Shown piece by piece: positions 37,720-49,797 of a stretch of 64,000 nucleotides of DNA (the stretch's first letter is position 1; each line of letters opens with the position of its first letter). Position numbers and translations under genes: made by a program. Source of the stretch: Lobosporangium transversale (lineage: Eukaryota; Mortierellomycota; Mortierellomycetes; Mortierellales; Mortierellaceae); NCBI RefSeq assembly GCF_002105155.1, contig NW_019028989.1, forward strand, positions 682,001 to 746,000. Direction: 5' to 3'. The notes under the pieces are model-generated. The model did not search any database. It was not told the origin of the DNA and saw only the letters and a list, made by a program, of their open reading frames with translations.

Positions 37720-39713
37720 TCAAGTCCTTTTGCTCTCTGAATCAACAGTTGGCTCATGGTTGGGCATATTCTCAAGCAATATAACGCTGGCTCTCTCTTG
37801 TGAATCTGCTACCTCACCAAATGGACCCTGTTGAAGCTTGAGGCTCCGAATTTGATGTTGTTCACAGTCAAAAGTGCCTATGGCTCTCATATGGTCCCGA
37901 CAGCAGTGTTTACATCGTTGATGCACACATTTTAATGAGTAAGAATGATGACAGGCGCCACTCAGGCAAAGGTTGTACACGGGCTTTATCTTCTTAACCC
38001 TTTTGTTTGATATGATTGAATTAATATCCTGTGCTTGATCTGACTCTGTTGCAGCGGTAATAATACTGAGCTCATCCTTGTGCTGTTCCGTAGTCATTAT
38101 GTCTACCTTGCCACTAGCTATCATCGTTGTGCCTAGTACCTCCTGTTCGTTGTTGCTCTTGCATTTCTGTTGCTGCTGCTGTTGTTGCTGCTCAGGCCTA
38201 ATATACGGCTGGACGAACCAGTGGGGCAGAGTTGGGAAACCTTGGTTATCAGCTTGGTCTTTAGAGTCTCCTCTAGTCGAACGTGATGCCTCTGCATCCG
38301 CCATAAGCCTTGCTTTCAATTTCTTCGTAACTGCCCACATTTGCTCGTTGCTCTCTGCCAGTCCGAGCTCCGATCTGAGATCTGTATGAACTAATAGACT
38401 GGTTCTGAAGATCTTGAACAAATGCCCACGAATATGTGCTAGTTTGGTTTCAACTTGATCACAGATAGTCAGGTACTCTTCAGCAAGCTTCCAAGCTTCT
38501 AAATGTCCTGGCTGAAATATACCAGGATTGTATAGGTTTCCTTCTGCTGTCATGACTCCAGCACATCCTGTTTTCTCAAGGCACTTAGCAAGGTCTTCAT
38601 GATAGAGGATGTTACCGTTGGCAATGACAGGCACTAAATCCCCAACGGCCTCTTGAACGAGTCGAATCTTTTCCCAATCTGCTATTCCAGTCAAATGGCC
38701 TTTCATCTCACGCAAACGACCATGGACAACGAGCATCTGTGCACCTGATTCTACAACCATCTTTGCGTACTCGATAGTCTTTTCTACCTCAGGGAAGACT
38801 CGAATCTTTGCTGTGACAGGAATGGGAAGGTGCCTGTGAAGTGTTGAGATGAGAGATGATATCAGGGGCCAATCTTCCATAAGAAACGAGCCGTAATGTC
38901 CACGTCTGGCGATGTGCTGTGGACATCCTAGATTAAGATCAACAGCATCACAATATGGTGCCACCATCAGTGCAGCTTGAAGTAAACATTCTGGATCGTT
39001 TGCACAAAACTAAAATTCAGGAACAAAAAAAAAATTTTTTTTCAAGATCAATGAAATGTAATCAAACTGTATACATGAAGCATAAACATTTTTTTTTTTT
39101 CCTTTACCTGTGCAATCAACGGTCTATCATTAAGTCCTCCACCTTCAAGACCTTCTTCGAGCCCAGTCCATTGCTCATCTCTGTAACGTTTATTTTCAAT
39201 AAACAGTTTGGCGTTGAACATGGGTGTATAACACAGATCAGCATTGTATCTACGACTGAGGATCCGCCACGCTAGTTCTGACTGATCGACCATTGGTGCA
39301 ACTATGTATTTGGGTGATCCGATGGATCTGTAGAATTCCCATCCGGATAGTTTCGGAGGGAAGGAATGCTCGGCTCTACATTTGGCTGCTGCTGCTAGGT
39401 TACGCTGTTCAGCCTGGTTCTTTATGGGGTTGATCATCAAATCGGTGTAATACTGAAGATGAGGAAACTTCTTGAACATTTTTTGTCGATGGCCATCAAG
39501 GTGTGTAGAAGTGAGAGGCTTTGGATAAGACCGATGTGATGTTACTGGTGTTGCCGGTATTGATTCTGATGGAGACGAAGAGGCAGGGGTATATGAGGGA
39601 GTGAAGAAGGACGAGAGGATGGCTGCATTATGAGAGGCAGAAGTGGAGATGTATTTCGGAGTTGAGAGGACAGAAGAGAACGTTCTGCCAGACAGCAGAG
39701 TAGCAAGTCGCAT
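37720..39713 (-). CDS. DUS1: tRNA-dihydrouridine(16/17) synthase DUS1
   Basis: Exons 39108-39713 and 37720-39009, 631 residues. It reduces U16/U17 in the tRNA D-loop with FMN and NAD(P)H. The domain begins [18 protein letters not shown]. The catalytic Cys lies in [20 protein letters not shown] (near residue 231), followed by [24 protein letters not shown] and PVIANGNI. The N-terminus is Ser/Thr-rich and basic ([16 protein letters not shown]), which could be a mitochondrial signal. The C-terminal 180 residues are unusual: a poly-Gln run and then a Cys/His cluster ([26 protein letters not shown]) that could bind zinc. The split intron has matching phase 0 ends. Confidence 0.92.
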
Positions 39714-39765
39714 TATAAAAAAAAAACACAAAGTGAAAGGGGGGAAGAGAAATGAGAAAGAAAGG

Positions 39766-39804
<39 letters not shown>

Positions 39805-40316
39805 AATAAAGGGTGACTGTGGCCATTATGAAAGAAAGCACAGACAGAACTTACCCCTGGGCGAGTGACATGCCCCCAATTATAGGTCACAATTGCATTG
39901 CTCTCTGTCTCTTTCATTCATCTATTCATCCTCTTCATCCTCTTCATCTGATCTGTGTTCAACCGCATCAAACCATCACCCAAAATATAAACTGCTCATC
40001 AACTAATGAAGAAGACTTGGCACATATTTGTCAAGCTGTAAACACTCTATCAGTCCAAGTGCGCGTTTATAATAGTAGACTGTTGCTCTTTCCTTCTTAC
40101 AACTCAAAGCATAAGGTAAAATGGAGCGCCATGTTTTTGCAGACAACACAAGCCAATCCAAGTGCAGGTGAAAGCTTCATACTTGTATGGATCAGATACT
40201 GCAGATACTGTCTTCCTTAGTTGATACTGACCAAGAGTAAATTGACCATTTGGTTTTTTTTTTTGAATTCTGTCTGGCTGTTAGATTGAAATTAACGGAG
40301 CAATTGATTGTACGTT
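39714..40316. other. Divergent spacer DUS1 / glycosyltransferase
   Basis: Contains an A-run of about 29 at 39768-39796. The frame at 39813-40220 is not supported by any motif. Confidence 0.4.
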
Positions 40317-41979
40317 ATGGGATTACCGCAACCTATAGCAAAGCTGCTGCGATACGGCGTGCTGGCATACCTCGCAGGCTCAGTTGTATTTACGCTACAC
40401 ACCCATTTCAACCAGATCCAGGATTCTGAAGTTATACAGGACCTCAAACCTAGAGCTTTGCTGGAGCCGGGACAAGCAATATTCGATGTCGAGAGCATAG
40501 TTTACTCGAACCAGCTCATAGAATGGAAGTGTATGTTCAACAGCGGGGCTTTAAGTTCATTAACACACGTAGTCAACATTGGCTTTAAAATACAACAAAA
40601 GCCCAATAGAGTTTTTTTTTTACTCACATATTGAATTGTTGAACTCTTTTAGCGCCCAGCGATTTTCCCACCCACCAGACCAAAGAAGACGCTGTGATTC
40701 ATAAGATTTTTGCAAACACCATGCAACCGTCAAAAGTCTTGCCGTACTACTTCAAGGCAGGGAGGAAATTTGATCCAGAGGCAGTGACCATTACAACTTT
40801 AATTACTTTCGATCGATACCCTATTTTCAGTAAATTAGTCACCAACTACCAGGGCCCTATCTCAGTCAGTATCCATGTCAACGACGACGAGAACCGGGAC
40901 GAGAACCTGTCAAAGTTGCATGACATGTACAATTCCAACCCATTTATGAAAGAATTCGTAGATGTGCATGTCGTCGTTGATAAATTTGACCGTCAATTCA
41001 ACATGTGGCGCAATGTTGCCAGGTTCTTTGCTAGAACAAATTACTTTATGATGCTCGATGGTAAAAACTCAATGGAAGTATAGACCATGTTATTGTAACT
41101 CTATTCTAATCGACTTGCTGACATATATCTTCATTCATGGTCTACATTTGCTTTGTATTCCTTGCCTAGTTGACTTTCATATCTGCACAAATTTAAAGCA
41201 TCATTTATCATTGGACCCCGAGGCTCAGAAGCTTATGCGGTCAGGAGCAGCAGTGTTATTACCCGCATTCGAATATGTTAATCAGGATGATGGAATCGAC
41301 TCGGCGACATTCCCAAAGGACAAGGAGTCGGCAATCCGCCTGGTGCAGGAAAAGAAGTTGACAGTATTTCATGACTTTTTTCTCAAGGGCCATGGCGCGA
41401 CAAACTACGAGCGTTGGTACAAAACTGATTCTGTCTACAAAGTGACGGAGTATCAGCACTCGTATGAACCATACGTGATCCTCAAAAAGGAAGGAACACC
41501 ATGGTGTGACGAGCGATTTGTTGGCTACGGAGCTAATAAAGCAGTACGTTCCGGTTTCTTTCACGACTTGGCTTTTTTTTTTTTTTTTTTTTTTTCCGCA
41601 ATGATTGAGAAAAGAGGAAAGAAAGAAAACGATTACTTACTCTCACCCTTCTATTTACTATTTTTTTTTTTTTTTTTTTTTTTCAACATCTGCTCAGGCA
41701 TGCCTATTTGAGATTTATATCTCTGGAATTGACTACTATGTACTGCCTCACGACTTTTTGATCCACCAATCTCATCCATACAAAGAGGAAACTCGGAAAC
41801 AAGAACGCAAGTACAATCGAAAGCTTTATCAAAACTTCCAAGAGGAGGTCTGTTTCCGATACGCTATGAGGTTCGTACACGCCAATCTCTGGGATTCTCC
41901 GAAGGCTAATAATCTAAAGGAACAGTGTAACAAAATTCGAGGCTTCAAGCAGGCTATGACACAGTTCAGTCAGCTCTGA
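40317..41979 (+). CDS. LARGE/B4GAT1-like glycosyltransferase (GT49)
   Basis: Exons 40317-40530, 40653-41060, 41170-41543 and 41698-41979, 425 residues. A short cytosolic stretch is followed by one hydrophobic segment (GVLAYLAGSVVFTL, residues about 13-27), giving a type II membrane protein of the Golgi or ER. The catalytic part has ITTLITFDRYPIFSKLV, IHVNDDENRDE and the metal-binding DxD in MMLDVDFH, which is restored across the exon 2/3 junction near residue 207. EGTPWCDERFVGYGANK and YISGIDYYVLPHDFLIHQSH follow, the pattern of GT49 enzymes. Substrate is not predictable from sequence. The last intron contains two long T-runs. Confidence 0.85.
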
Positions 41980-42308
41980 ACAGGAAAATAAGACTGATCT
42001 TACGATATAGAAATGCATAGAGTATAAATAATAAAAAAGAAGAGTAAAGATGTGTAATCAGCTGGGGAGATTTCCTTCCAAGGATCACTTAATAAATACG
42101 TGAATCTGCTCAGCCTTCAAAATTATTTGCTTTTATTAAGAAGATTGGCAACATCGATTCTACAAAACAAGAGCATTGGCATAAAAAAAAAAAAAAAAAA
42201 GAACTTGTATAAACAAATTCACCTCTAGGATCACCTCATTGTCCTGTTCAATCCGATACAACAGCAACAGCTACAGTAGCAGCTACATTTCTCTCTTCTC
42301 AAACAATA
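41980..42308. other. Intergenic region
   Basis: Glycosyltransferase 3' end with an AATAAA-like signal, an A-run at 42183-42200, then the TAF11 5' region. Nothing else seen. Confidence 0.4.
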
Positions 42309-43979
42309 ATGACATCAGGATCATCATCCACTAGTTCCGCAGCTCCTTCGCCCACAGCATTTCCTGGACCTTCTGCTGCTTCCACTCCAACTCCATCGAC
42401 ACCCACTACAGTAGCAGGCGTTACTGCACCTGCACCACGGAAACGAAAGAATGCAGCTGTGATGCCTTCATTACCCAAACCCAAAAAACAAAAGCTACAT
42501 CGAAACCTTGATAATATTGTTGCAAGAAAGCAATTACCTGATGTTCCCACTGGCGCGAATGCGGGTGGTAACAAGACAGGACAACGTATGGTCAAGGGGC
42601 CTTACAAGAAACGAGAAAAGAAAGCGGATAATAAGGACGGCAAGAAGGGCGCTGGAGGAGATACAGCTCCTTCGACACCTGGAGGAGGAATAGGAGCATC
42701 GTCTTCTAAAAAAGGTAAAGGAGGAAAAGGAAATATGGGTAATACTGCTTCAGCTGCGGGGTCTATAGCATCAGGAATGGCAGCATCAACAGCAGCAGCA
42801 CATTCCTTAGGAGGGATTGGAGGAGTAGATGCGGATGGAACTAATGGATTTGGACAAGGTGGGTATCAACTGGGCATCAAGAACGAGGATGATGATGAGA
42901 CAGAAAGCCGTGCAGGACCGAGTCAAGCTATTGATGGAGATGGAAATCCCATTACCGGAGAGGCTGGAGGTGACGCTGGAGGTGAAGGCAAAGAGGATGA
43001 GGATGATGAACATGAAGAGGAACCAGAGTATACTGATTATGAATGGAGTCAGGAGGCCAATGCTAGGGGACGAAGTAAAGAGGAACTCAAGTAAGCCTAC
43101 AATGCAGCTGAAAAAAAAAAAAAAAAAAAAAAAAAAGGCTGAACTGTATGATTATTTGTAGTAACCATGTATCCTTCTCTGGGTAGAGCGCTACTCGACT
43201 GCTTCTCTGAGGAACAACTACAACGCTATGAAGTGTACCGTCGATCTGTACTTAGTAAATCAACTATTAAGAAGGTAAAAAAAAAAAAAAAAGGAATTTT
43301 TTATTTTTTATTCTATCCTTTTAATTTTATTTTGATTCCAATTAAATCTTGATTTAAAACTAATCTCATTTTTATTCTCACTTTTATTTATTTTGATTTT
43401 CTATCTCCTAACTCTTGATTTATTAAAAAAAAAAGTTGGTAGGAACCATCTTGAATCAGCAAGTCACCCAAACAATGGCATTTGTTGTAGCAGGCTTTTG
43501 TAAGGTCTTTGTGGGCGAGATGGTTGAAAAGGGTAAGTAAAACCTAACTTTCATTCACTTGCTCTACTTTGTTATATGACACTTTTTTTTTTTTTTTTTT
43601 TTTTTTTTCACTTGACTTGACTTGACTTGGCTTGGCACTGACTTTACATTGCTCGTCTCTTTTAACTTCTTAATTTTCTATTCATTTTACTTGCTTTGGT
43701 TTGGTTAATGTTATTAATATCACTATTATTTTTGTTTACCATTATTATTATTGATATTGATATTGATGTTGTTATTGTTATTGCTATTGTTATTGATATT
43801 GTTATTATTAATATTGTTTACTATAAGCTCGGGAAGTAATGGAAGACTGGGGTGAGACAGGCCCAATTCGACCTGAACACCTTCGAGAAGCTCAGAGGCG
43901 GCACAAGAAAAAGGAGCTTCAACGAGGACAAGGTGTCAGGACTCCCTATGGATACAAACGACGCATGTTTTGTAGATAA
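42309..43979 (+). CDS. TAF11: TFIID subunit 11 (TAF11), histone-fold protein
   Basis: Exons 42309-43090, 43187-43274, 43436-43532 and 43828-43979, 372 residues. The N-terminal 260 residues are low complexity, rich in Ala/Ser/Thr/Pro, then Gly/Lys and finally acidic. The histone fold is split over exons 2-4: LLDCFSEEQLQRYEVYRRSV, LNQQVTQTMAFVVAGFCKVF, VGEMVEKAREVMEDWG and PIRPEHLREAQRRHKKKE. This matches TAF11, which pairs with TAF13 in TFIID. The exon 2 acceptor was placed at GGGTAG (43186) because it is the only one that keeps the frame. Confidence 0.92.
43583..43827 (+). repeat. T-run and imperfect trinucleotide repeats in TAF11 intron 3
   Basis: A T-run of about 27 is followed by CTTGA units and then imperfect ATT/GTT/GAT repeats up to the acceptor. 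Confidence 0.85.
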
Positions 43980-45708
43980 AAATATTGAAAGTTAGAAAAA
44001 TCAATTTGTCAATAAATTGTCCGCCCTGCCCTCTTCTTCCGATCATCCCCATTCACGTTCATGACATATGAATACACATGTGTGCATCTTTGCTTGGCTT
44101 GGTTTATAACCCATCTTGTTCCTCACATCTCTCGCCCTCTTTCATATTCTTTCTCTCCTTCTCCCAACTTTTCTCTCTCTATCTCTATCTCTCTCTCGCA
44201 CATGTATATACAATAAAAGAAAACAGGGGTAGTGGAGAAAAGAAGAGAGAGAGAGCGGGGGGGAGGGGTAAGAGGGGGATGTGTATAACAAGTGTGAGAG
44301 AGACAAATCTTTGGCGGGATCAAGTTGAGCCAAATCACATGTAACATTTTTCCGTAGAAGATGTAGACGATTTCGTAGGACAAATTTTGGCGGGATGGCG
44401 GGAAGAAAAAGAGAGGGAGTAAAAAAAAAAAAAAAAAAAAAATGTATGGTCTAGAATAATAAAATAGCGCACAAAGAGTTGTGTGAATGTGCGTAATTTG
44501 TTTTGGTGCCTTGCTTGTCGCATGCATATTACGTATCCGATGGCATGTTCTCTCTTCTCTCTCTTTTTCTCTCTCTCTTCTTTCTCCTAATTATATTTAT
44601 ATATTCATATTTTATATAAATATATAATGTATTTGTCTATTTGTATATATTTGTATTTGTATTAAATTAACGAAATAAACAAATGAATACAAAAAGTAAA
44701 AATACACTTTGGTTTACTATTGTCCCCCCCTTTTTATATATGTATTAACATTAATTATGTGTTTTTCTCTGTTCCTTGATGACTCCATTCACCGTTGGAA
44801 GAAATGTTGTAGGGTCAATGTATTTATAAAAGATTGTGGATATTCGGAATATGTAAAACAGAAGGTGACAAATAGCATTGTCGATTCATTAATAACGTTG
44901 AAAGTGTAAATTAAAAAGAATAAAAAAAAAGGGGCGATAGATAGTTTGATTGTATATACTTTTTTTTTTTTGATTTGACTCCAACTCTTTTTATTTTTCC
45001 CTTCTTTTTTTTTTTTTTTTGTTTTACAACGTCTTTGTCTCTTTTTTTCCATTCCTCTTATGTTTCTTATGATTCACTTGATCAACAATGGCCATGCCAA
45101 CAATCCAGTATTGTCTACCTTTTTTGGTACTTTTTGGTCGTATGGCCCTTTTCTTCTCTTTTTTACTTTCAACCGTTGTTACTCAATAACCCAATTCAAT
45201 AAAAAAAATAAAAAAACTTTTTTTTAAATTTTTTTTTATTAAGTCTTTTTACGATACTGATTACTACATAATTGGCTTGGATATACAACAAAATCAAAAA
45301 GAAAAATGTAATTGGAATTGCATGCTTAAATAGACCTGATCTGACTCAGGCCCATTTCACGCGTCTTGCCAACAAGAAACCAAAAATAAAAAAAAAATAA
45401 AGTAAATAAAAATAAAGAGAGCACAAATCGGAAATGCAAAAAATAAAAAAGAAAAGAAAAAATAAATAAATGCAGACTGAAAAAGGTATCAAAAAGTAAA
45501 ACTAAACCTATCTTTAAAAAAGAAATATTATAGTACAACAAAAAAAAAAAAGAAAAGATAAAATAAAATAAAATAAAATAAAATAAAGGGTAACCAAGTG
45601 CTAGACTGCAATCAAGTGATGCAATCTGGTCACAAGAATGGGTAACAAAAAGGTGACATACGAGACTACACACGAGCTAAATAAGCAGCAGATCATCAAA
45701 TCAACCGT
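43980..45708. other. Intergenic region between TAF11 and E2F
   Basis: 1.7 kb of AT-rich and CT/GA-rich low-complexity DNA, T-runs at 44960-44970 and 45006-45021, and AAATA repeats near 45560-45585. No gene is supported. Three E2F-like sites lie at 44310-44404. Confidence 0.5.
44310..44404 (+). promoter_or_regulatory. Cluster of three E2F-like sites
   Basis: TTTGGCGGGA at 44310-44319 and again at 44386-44395, followed by GGCGGGAA at 44397-44404. The sequences match the E2F consensus (TTTSGCGC/GGCGGGAA type). They lie 3' of both neighbouring genes, so no target is obvious. Confidence 0.4.
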
Positions 45709-48700
45709 TTACTCGCTCATGCACTCATTCTCGCTCTCCTCTGCCTCCTCAAGGGCAGCACGGTGAATGATGTCGACCTCCTGTTGAGGAACACTCGAGA
45801 GGATCATGTTCTTGCCAACCATCGTCTTGTACAACGGTGTCGTTGGCAAATCCTCATCGTCCGAAGATGAATAATCAGATGATTCGTCGCTGTAATCATC
45901 CGATGAAGACGAGTAATCTGAATCATCTGTAGACTCATCATCCTGTGAAGAGTAATCATCCAAGGACGAATAATCGGTCGATCCCTCCGTAGACGAATCA
46001 GACGACTGCGAAGCTGACTCGTTGCAACGAGGAGGAACAACAAATGAGCTCAGCTTGACATCGCCAGATTGTGTCTTGTGTTCCAAATTCATAACAAATG
46101 GCTTTGTGAGCTAATTTCATCAAAAATCAGAGCACAGAATAAAATAATAATAATAATAATAATAACAAAAAAAAAAAAAAAAAAAAAAGTTAAAAATCAT
46201 AAAGTCATTTTAAAATTGAAGAACAAAGAGACAATAGAGTACCAACTTACATCTGCGGAACCATCATCGACTTGCATATAAGTCTCATAGGGAGTATTCA
46301 CAGCCAGAACCAGGGAATCTTGCAAAGAGTCAACCTTTTTGATATCATCCATGGTAACATAGGCATATCTATAGATTTGTCAAAAATAACTTGCGTCAGT
46401 TTCAAAAAAAGTTTAAAAGTGTCCAAGCGTGCAACATTCCAAGGTCTAAAGAAGATTATACACAATATGAAAAAGAAAAAGAAAAAAAAAAAAAAAGCTA
46501 CTGAATACATACCGAGCAGTGTTTTCATTGGTAAGAGTATCTCTGATGGCACCATCCACCTGGGACCTCATCTGCATCAAACGTGCATGTTCCTGCTCCA
46601 GACGAGCCTTCTCTTGCAATAGCTCCTCTTTACGCTGGCGGATGAGAGAGGGCGAGGCCGTTTTGCAACCCGCCGTTGATTTGTTGACTTTGCTCGTGGC
46701 GGAGACACCCCTAATGCACAAAATTAAAATTGCGGGAAAAAATAAATAAATAAATAAATAAGCGTCGGGTCAGTAAGGGGAGATGAGCAAAGATTCAATG
46801 ATAAACATGAAATAGACCCCTCTCCTTCAATTGTGTTGCATTCCTCTGTCCTCGCCTCTTCTCCCCTCCCCCTGGTCAGAAGTGATATTTAGTTGTCATC
46901 GACCTGCTGACCAGTCTGAGCGGAGCTACTCTGTGTTCGATCGCAAACCAAATGGTAACACAATAAACAATACCAAATATGCCAGTGCCACTATTGTCCG
47001 GGACAGACATGGTGCGCGCGCGGCTGTTCTGTCATTCGCTATTCTGTTTCCCTTTCTCGCCCTCACCCCTCACCCTTGTCACTTCTCTCCCCCCGTATTT
47101 TGTTCCATCTTGCTGTGCATGTCATCCAAGTCTGCCTTGTACCTTCTTGTTGAAGTTGTTGTAGTCTTTTTTTTTTTTTTTTTTTTTTTTTTAATAATGT
47201 TCGATCAAACATCCCTTTTTCGTTCTGCTCTGTATGTGTAAATCCCCATAGCCAACCTTACACAAAGACAACACGCATCACCAATGCTGTATCCCTCTTT
47301 GTCCTCAAGCACAATTCTTTTCTTTTTTTTCTTTTTTTTTTTTTTGGTGTGCCATTTCATTTGTCCCATGACCGCAAGGGCAGTAAGATGCACAAGAAAT
47401 TCCCGCATTATCAATGCTCCATGACTGATGGTCGAGACTCAAAATATACGCTTGACGTTTTGATATCCTGATCTGAGGATGGTGATGAGGATGATAGCAG
47501 TGTATAGGATTAAATAAAAGAACACTTACTTCCAGCGGACGTTATTCTTCTTGAACTTCTCAATAAGGTCAATTCCTTCCAAAACGTTCGTGATGTCATA
47601 GATTCGGCGCTTCTGCACATGGAGTCTCTCCGCAGTTTTGTTGAGATCCAATGTGCCACTCTCGTCCTTAAGAAGCTGAATGAACTGCCTGGTCAGCATC
47701 CCGAGAGAGCGTTCCGAGCGGCTAGAATCTAGTATGCCGTAGGATGAATGACAGACATAGAATAAAGTTAAGTAAGAGAGAAATAAGGATAGAAATAAAC
47801 AATCAGGAGCGTGGATCAAAGAGCATTTTTTTGTTGAATATTGATTTCCATCAAAACGGGACGGGAGATTTTTGGATCGCGCAAAAACACACGAATTAGT
47901 TGTTTGTATGCTGTACGAGTATGTATCTCTGTCTCTCCTTTGGCACTGCTTCTTCGTCCACCTATCCTCTGTCCTGCCGTTTCCTTTTTTTTTTTTTTTT
48001 TTTTTTTTTTTGTTGTTGTTGTGGTCGCAAATACTGGGCTTTGTACGGAGCAAATAGATATAGAGGAGAGGACGAAGGGTAGATGAGCAACCTACTCACT
48101 TCAGGAGTTGCTTCATCCTGCATCCAGTCGTCCAGTCACCCTCTTCAAAAGGTAAAAAAAATGTCCGGAATTTTTTGCTTAATGTGTCCATCATCCTGTC
48201 TCTGATCCGATAAATATATGGCGTGTCCATGAAACTATCTCCTTGAGTTGAGCCAAATGATCCGAAGAAGAAAAAATAAATAAATAAAAGTCTTTAATAT
48301 TTTACCTTTAGGAGCAGCAGATCCCTTTGGCTTGGCATTGTTTGCGGGGGAGTTATTGCCCTTGCGGCCACGCTTGCCAGTTGCCTTGACCAACGAAGGT
48401 ACGGGCTCGTGAGCAACATTCGATCGGTTCTAATAGTATGCGTGTGAAAATAATAAGAAATTTGAAGGTGTGAAAGAGCAATAGGGAGAGTTGAGAGCGA
48501 GAGAGAGGAAAGAATAAAGAAGTAAAGAGAGAGGTGAGCAACATGTTCATCAATCAAGGGTGCAACCACACTTCAACTATGATAAAATGCAATAAGACAG
48601 AAAAAGAGACGGATGAAGTGGGCGGCAGACGAAGAAAAGGGAAAGTAATAAAAATTGATTGAATGGGCAATTGGGTTGGAATATAGACTCAGGATATGGC

Positions 48701-49797
48701 GGACTATAGTAAACCGTAGGAAACACTTTGCTTCCAAAAGGCGGGAAAATTTTAAAAAAAAAAATGCTTATCAATTGAAATCAATAGGAGTGAATACTCC
48801 ATCCATAAAAAGGGCAGCTCCACCCGTAACTCGCTCAAAGAAGTACAAGAGTCACAACAACAAAAAAAAAAAAGACATTACGCTCATGTCATAAAGAGCG
48901 TGCACAGAGTTTAGAATGAATAAAGTAAAACAATACGAAATAAATAAATAGCCCGACAGTTACATCGAAACAAGCGCCCATAATCAAGTGGTGGTGTGAA
49001 CAAAAATAAAACCTGATTTCAATGAAGCGTGCAATGAAGCCAGAATGAGTGCAGTGTTTTTTTTTTTTTTGTCTGTGTCCTTCTTGTGCTGCTCTGTTCG
49101 TTTGAAACTTCCATTGCGCAAACGAGATCTCAATTGACCCGCCTCCGATGAGGAGAACATAATGAAATAATAAAATATGGTGGAACGGTGTATACTGTAT
49201 GAAGTATATTGTGTGTCTCCATATTGTCAGTGCCAGCCGCCATTCAGACTCCTGCCTGGCTCATCCCAAAAGAATCTTTTTTTTTTTTTTTTACAGGTGC
49301 TAATCCCGAGAGGCGCAGAGTGTGTGCTGTGTTGTTGTGTTTTCTGGTCACCTTTTTTTTCCCTCTCGTCTTTATCCTGGTTGACAGTGTCGAACTGTTT
49401 TGCTGTGTCTGCTTGTTTTCCAGTTGCGGTTTTGAAGGAATGGCGACAATTGAGCTCCATTCCTGTGATCACCCCATTGTGGACCCGAAATGCACTCATT
49501 CATCGAACAGAGGAGGGGAAGGAAAAGGAGAAAAAAGAGAAAACCAAAAAAGAACAGAAGAACATGGCTCCTTCAACTCTTGCCACACGAGACACAGCGC
49601 AATAATAACCATAATAATGATAATTATAAAAAATAAAAGAAAAAAGCTTCCTCTTCCATCCCATACAAAATAAAAACCTTTTGTTCGTTCTTTTTTCTTT
49701 TTTTGCTTACCTCTCTTTCGACCCAGGCGTGGTCCGGGTACGAGGACATGGTGGGCATGGTTGGCATCGCGGCCATGACATGAGCGGCTGAGGACAT
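45709..49797 (-). CDS. E2F: E2F family transcription factor
   Basis: Six exons: 49711-49797, 48306-48429, 47530-47728, 46513-46710, 46251-46368 and 45709-46110, 375 residues. The winged-helix DNA-binding domain (residues 71-137) reads [40 protein letters not shown] and [13 protein letters not shown], with the E2F-specific RRIYDI contact motif. A leucine-zipper-like coiled coil follows ([20 protein letters not shown]), then a marked-box-like strand region ([27 protein letters not shown]). The C-terminus is acidic with repeated DYSS units ([14 protein letters not shown]) ending [12 protein letters not shown]2F with DP activates G1/S genes. Introns are large (up to 1281 nt). Confidence 0.93.
48738..48749. 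promoter_or_regulatory. E2F-like site in E2F intron 1
   Basis: AAAGGCGGGAAAATT matches the E2F consensus (complement TTTTCCCGCC). Its location inside the E2F gene would fit autoregulation; this is inference. Confidence 0.35.

Noticed and set aside
49177-49673. Two overlapping plus-strand ORFs of 142 and 154 codons
   Set aside because: They lie in E2F intron 1, run through homopolymers and have low-complexity composition.
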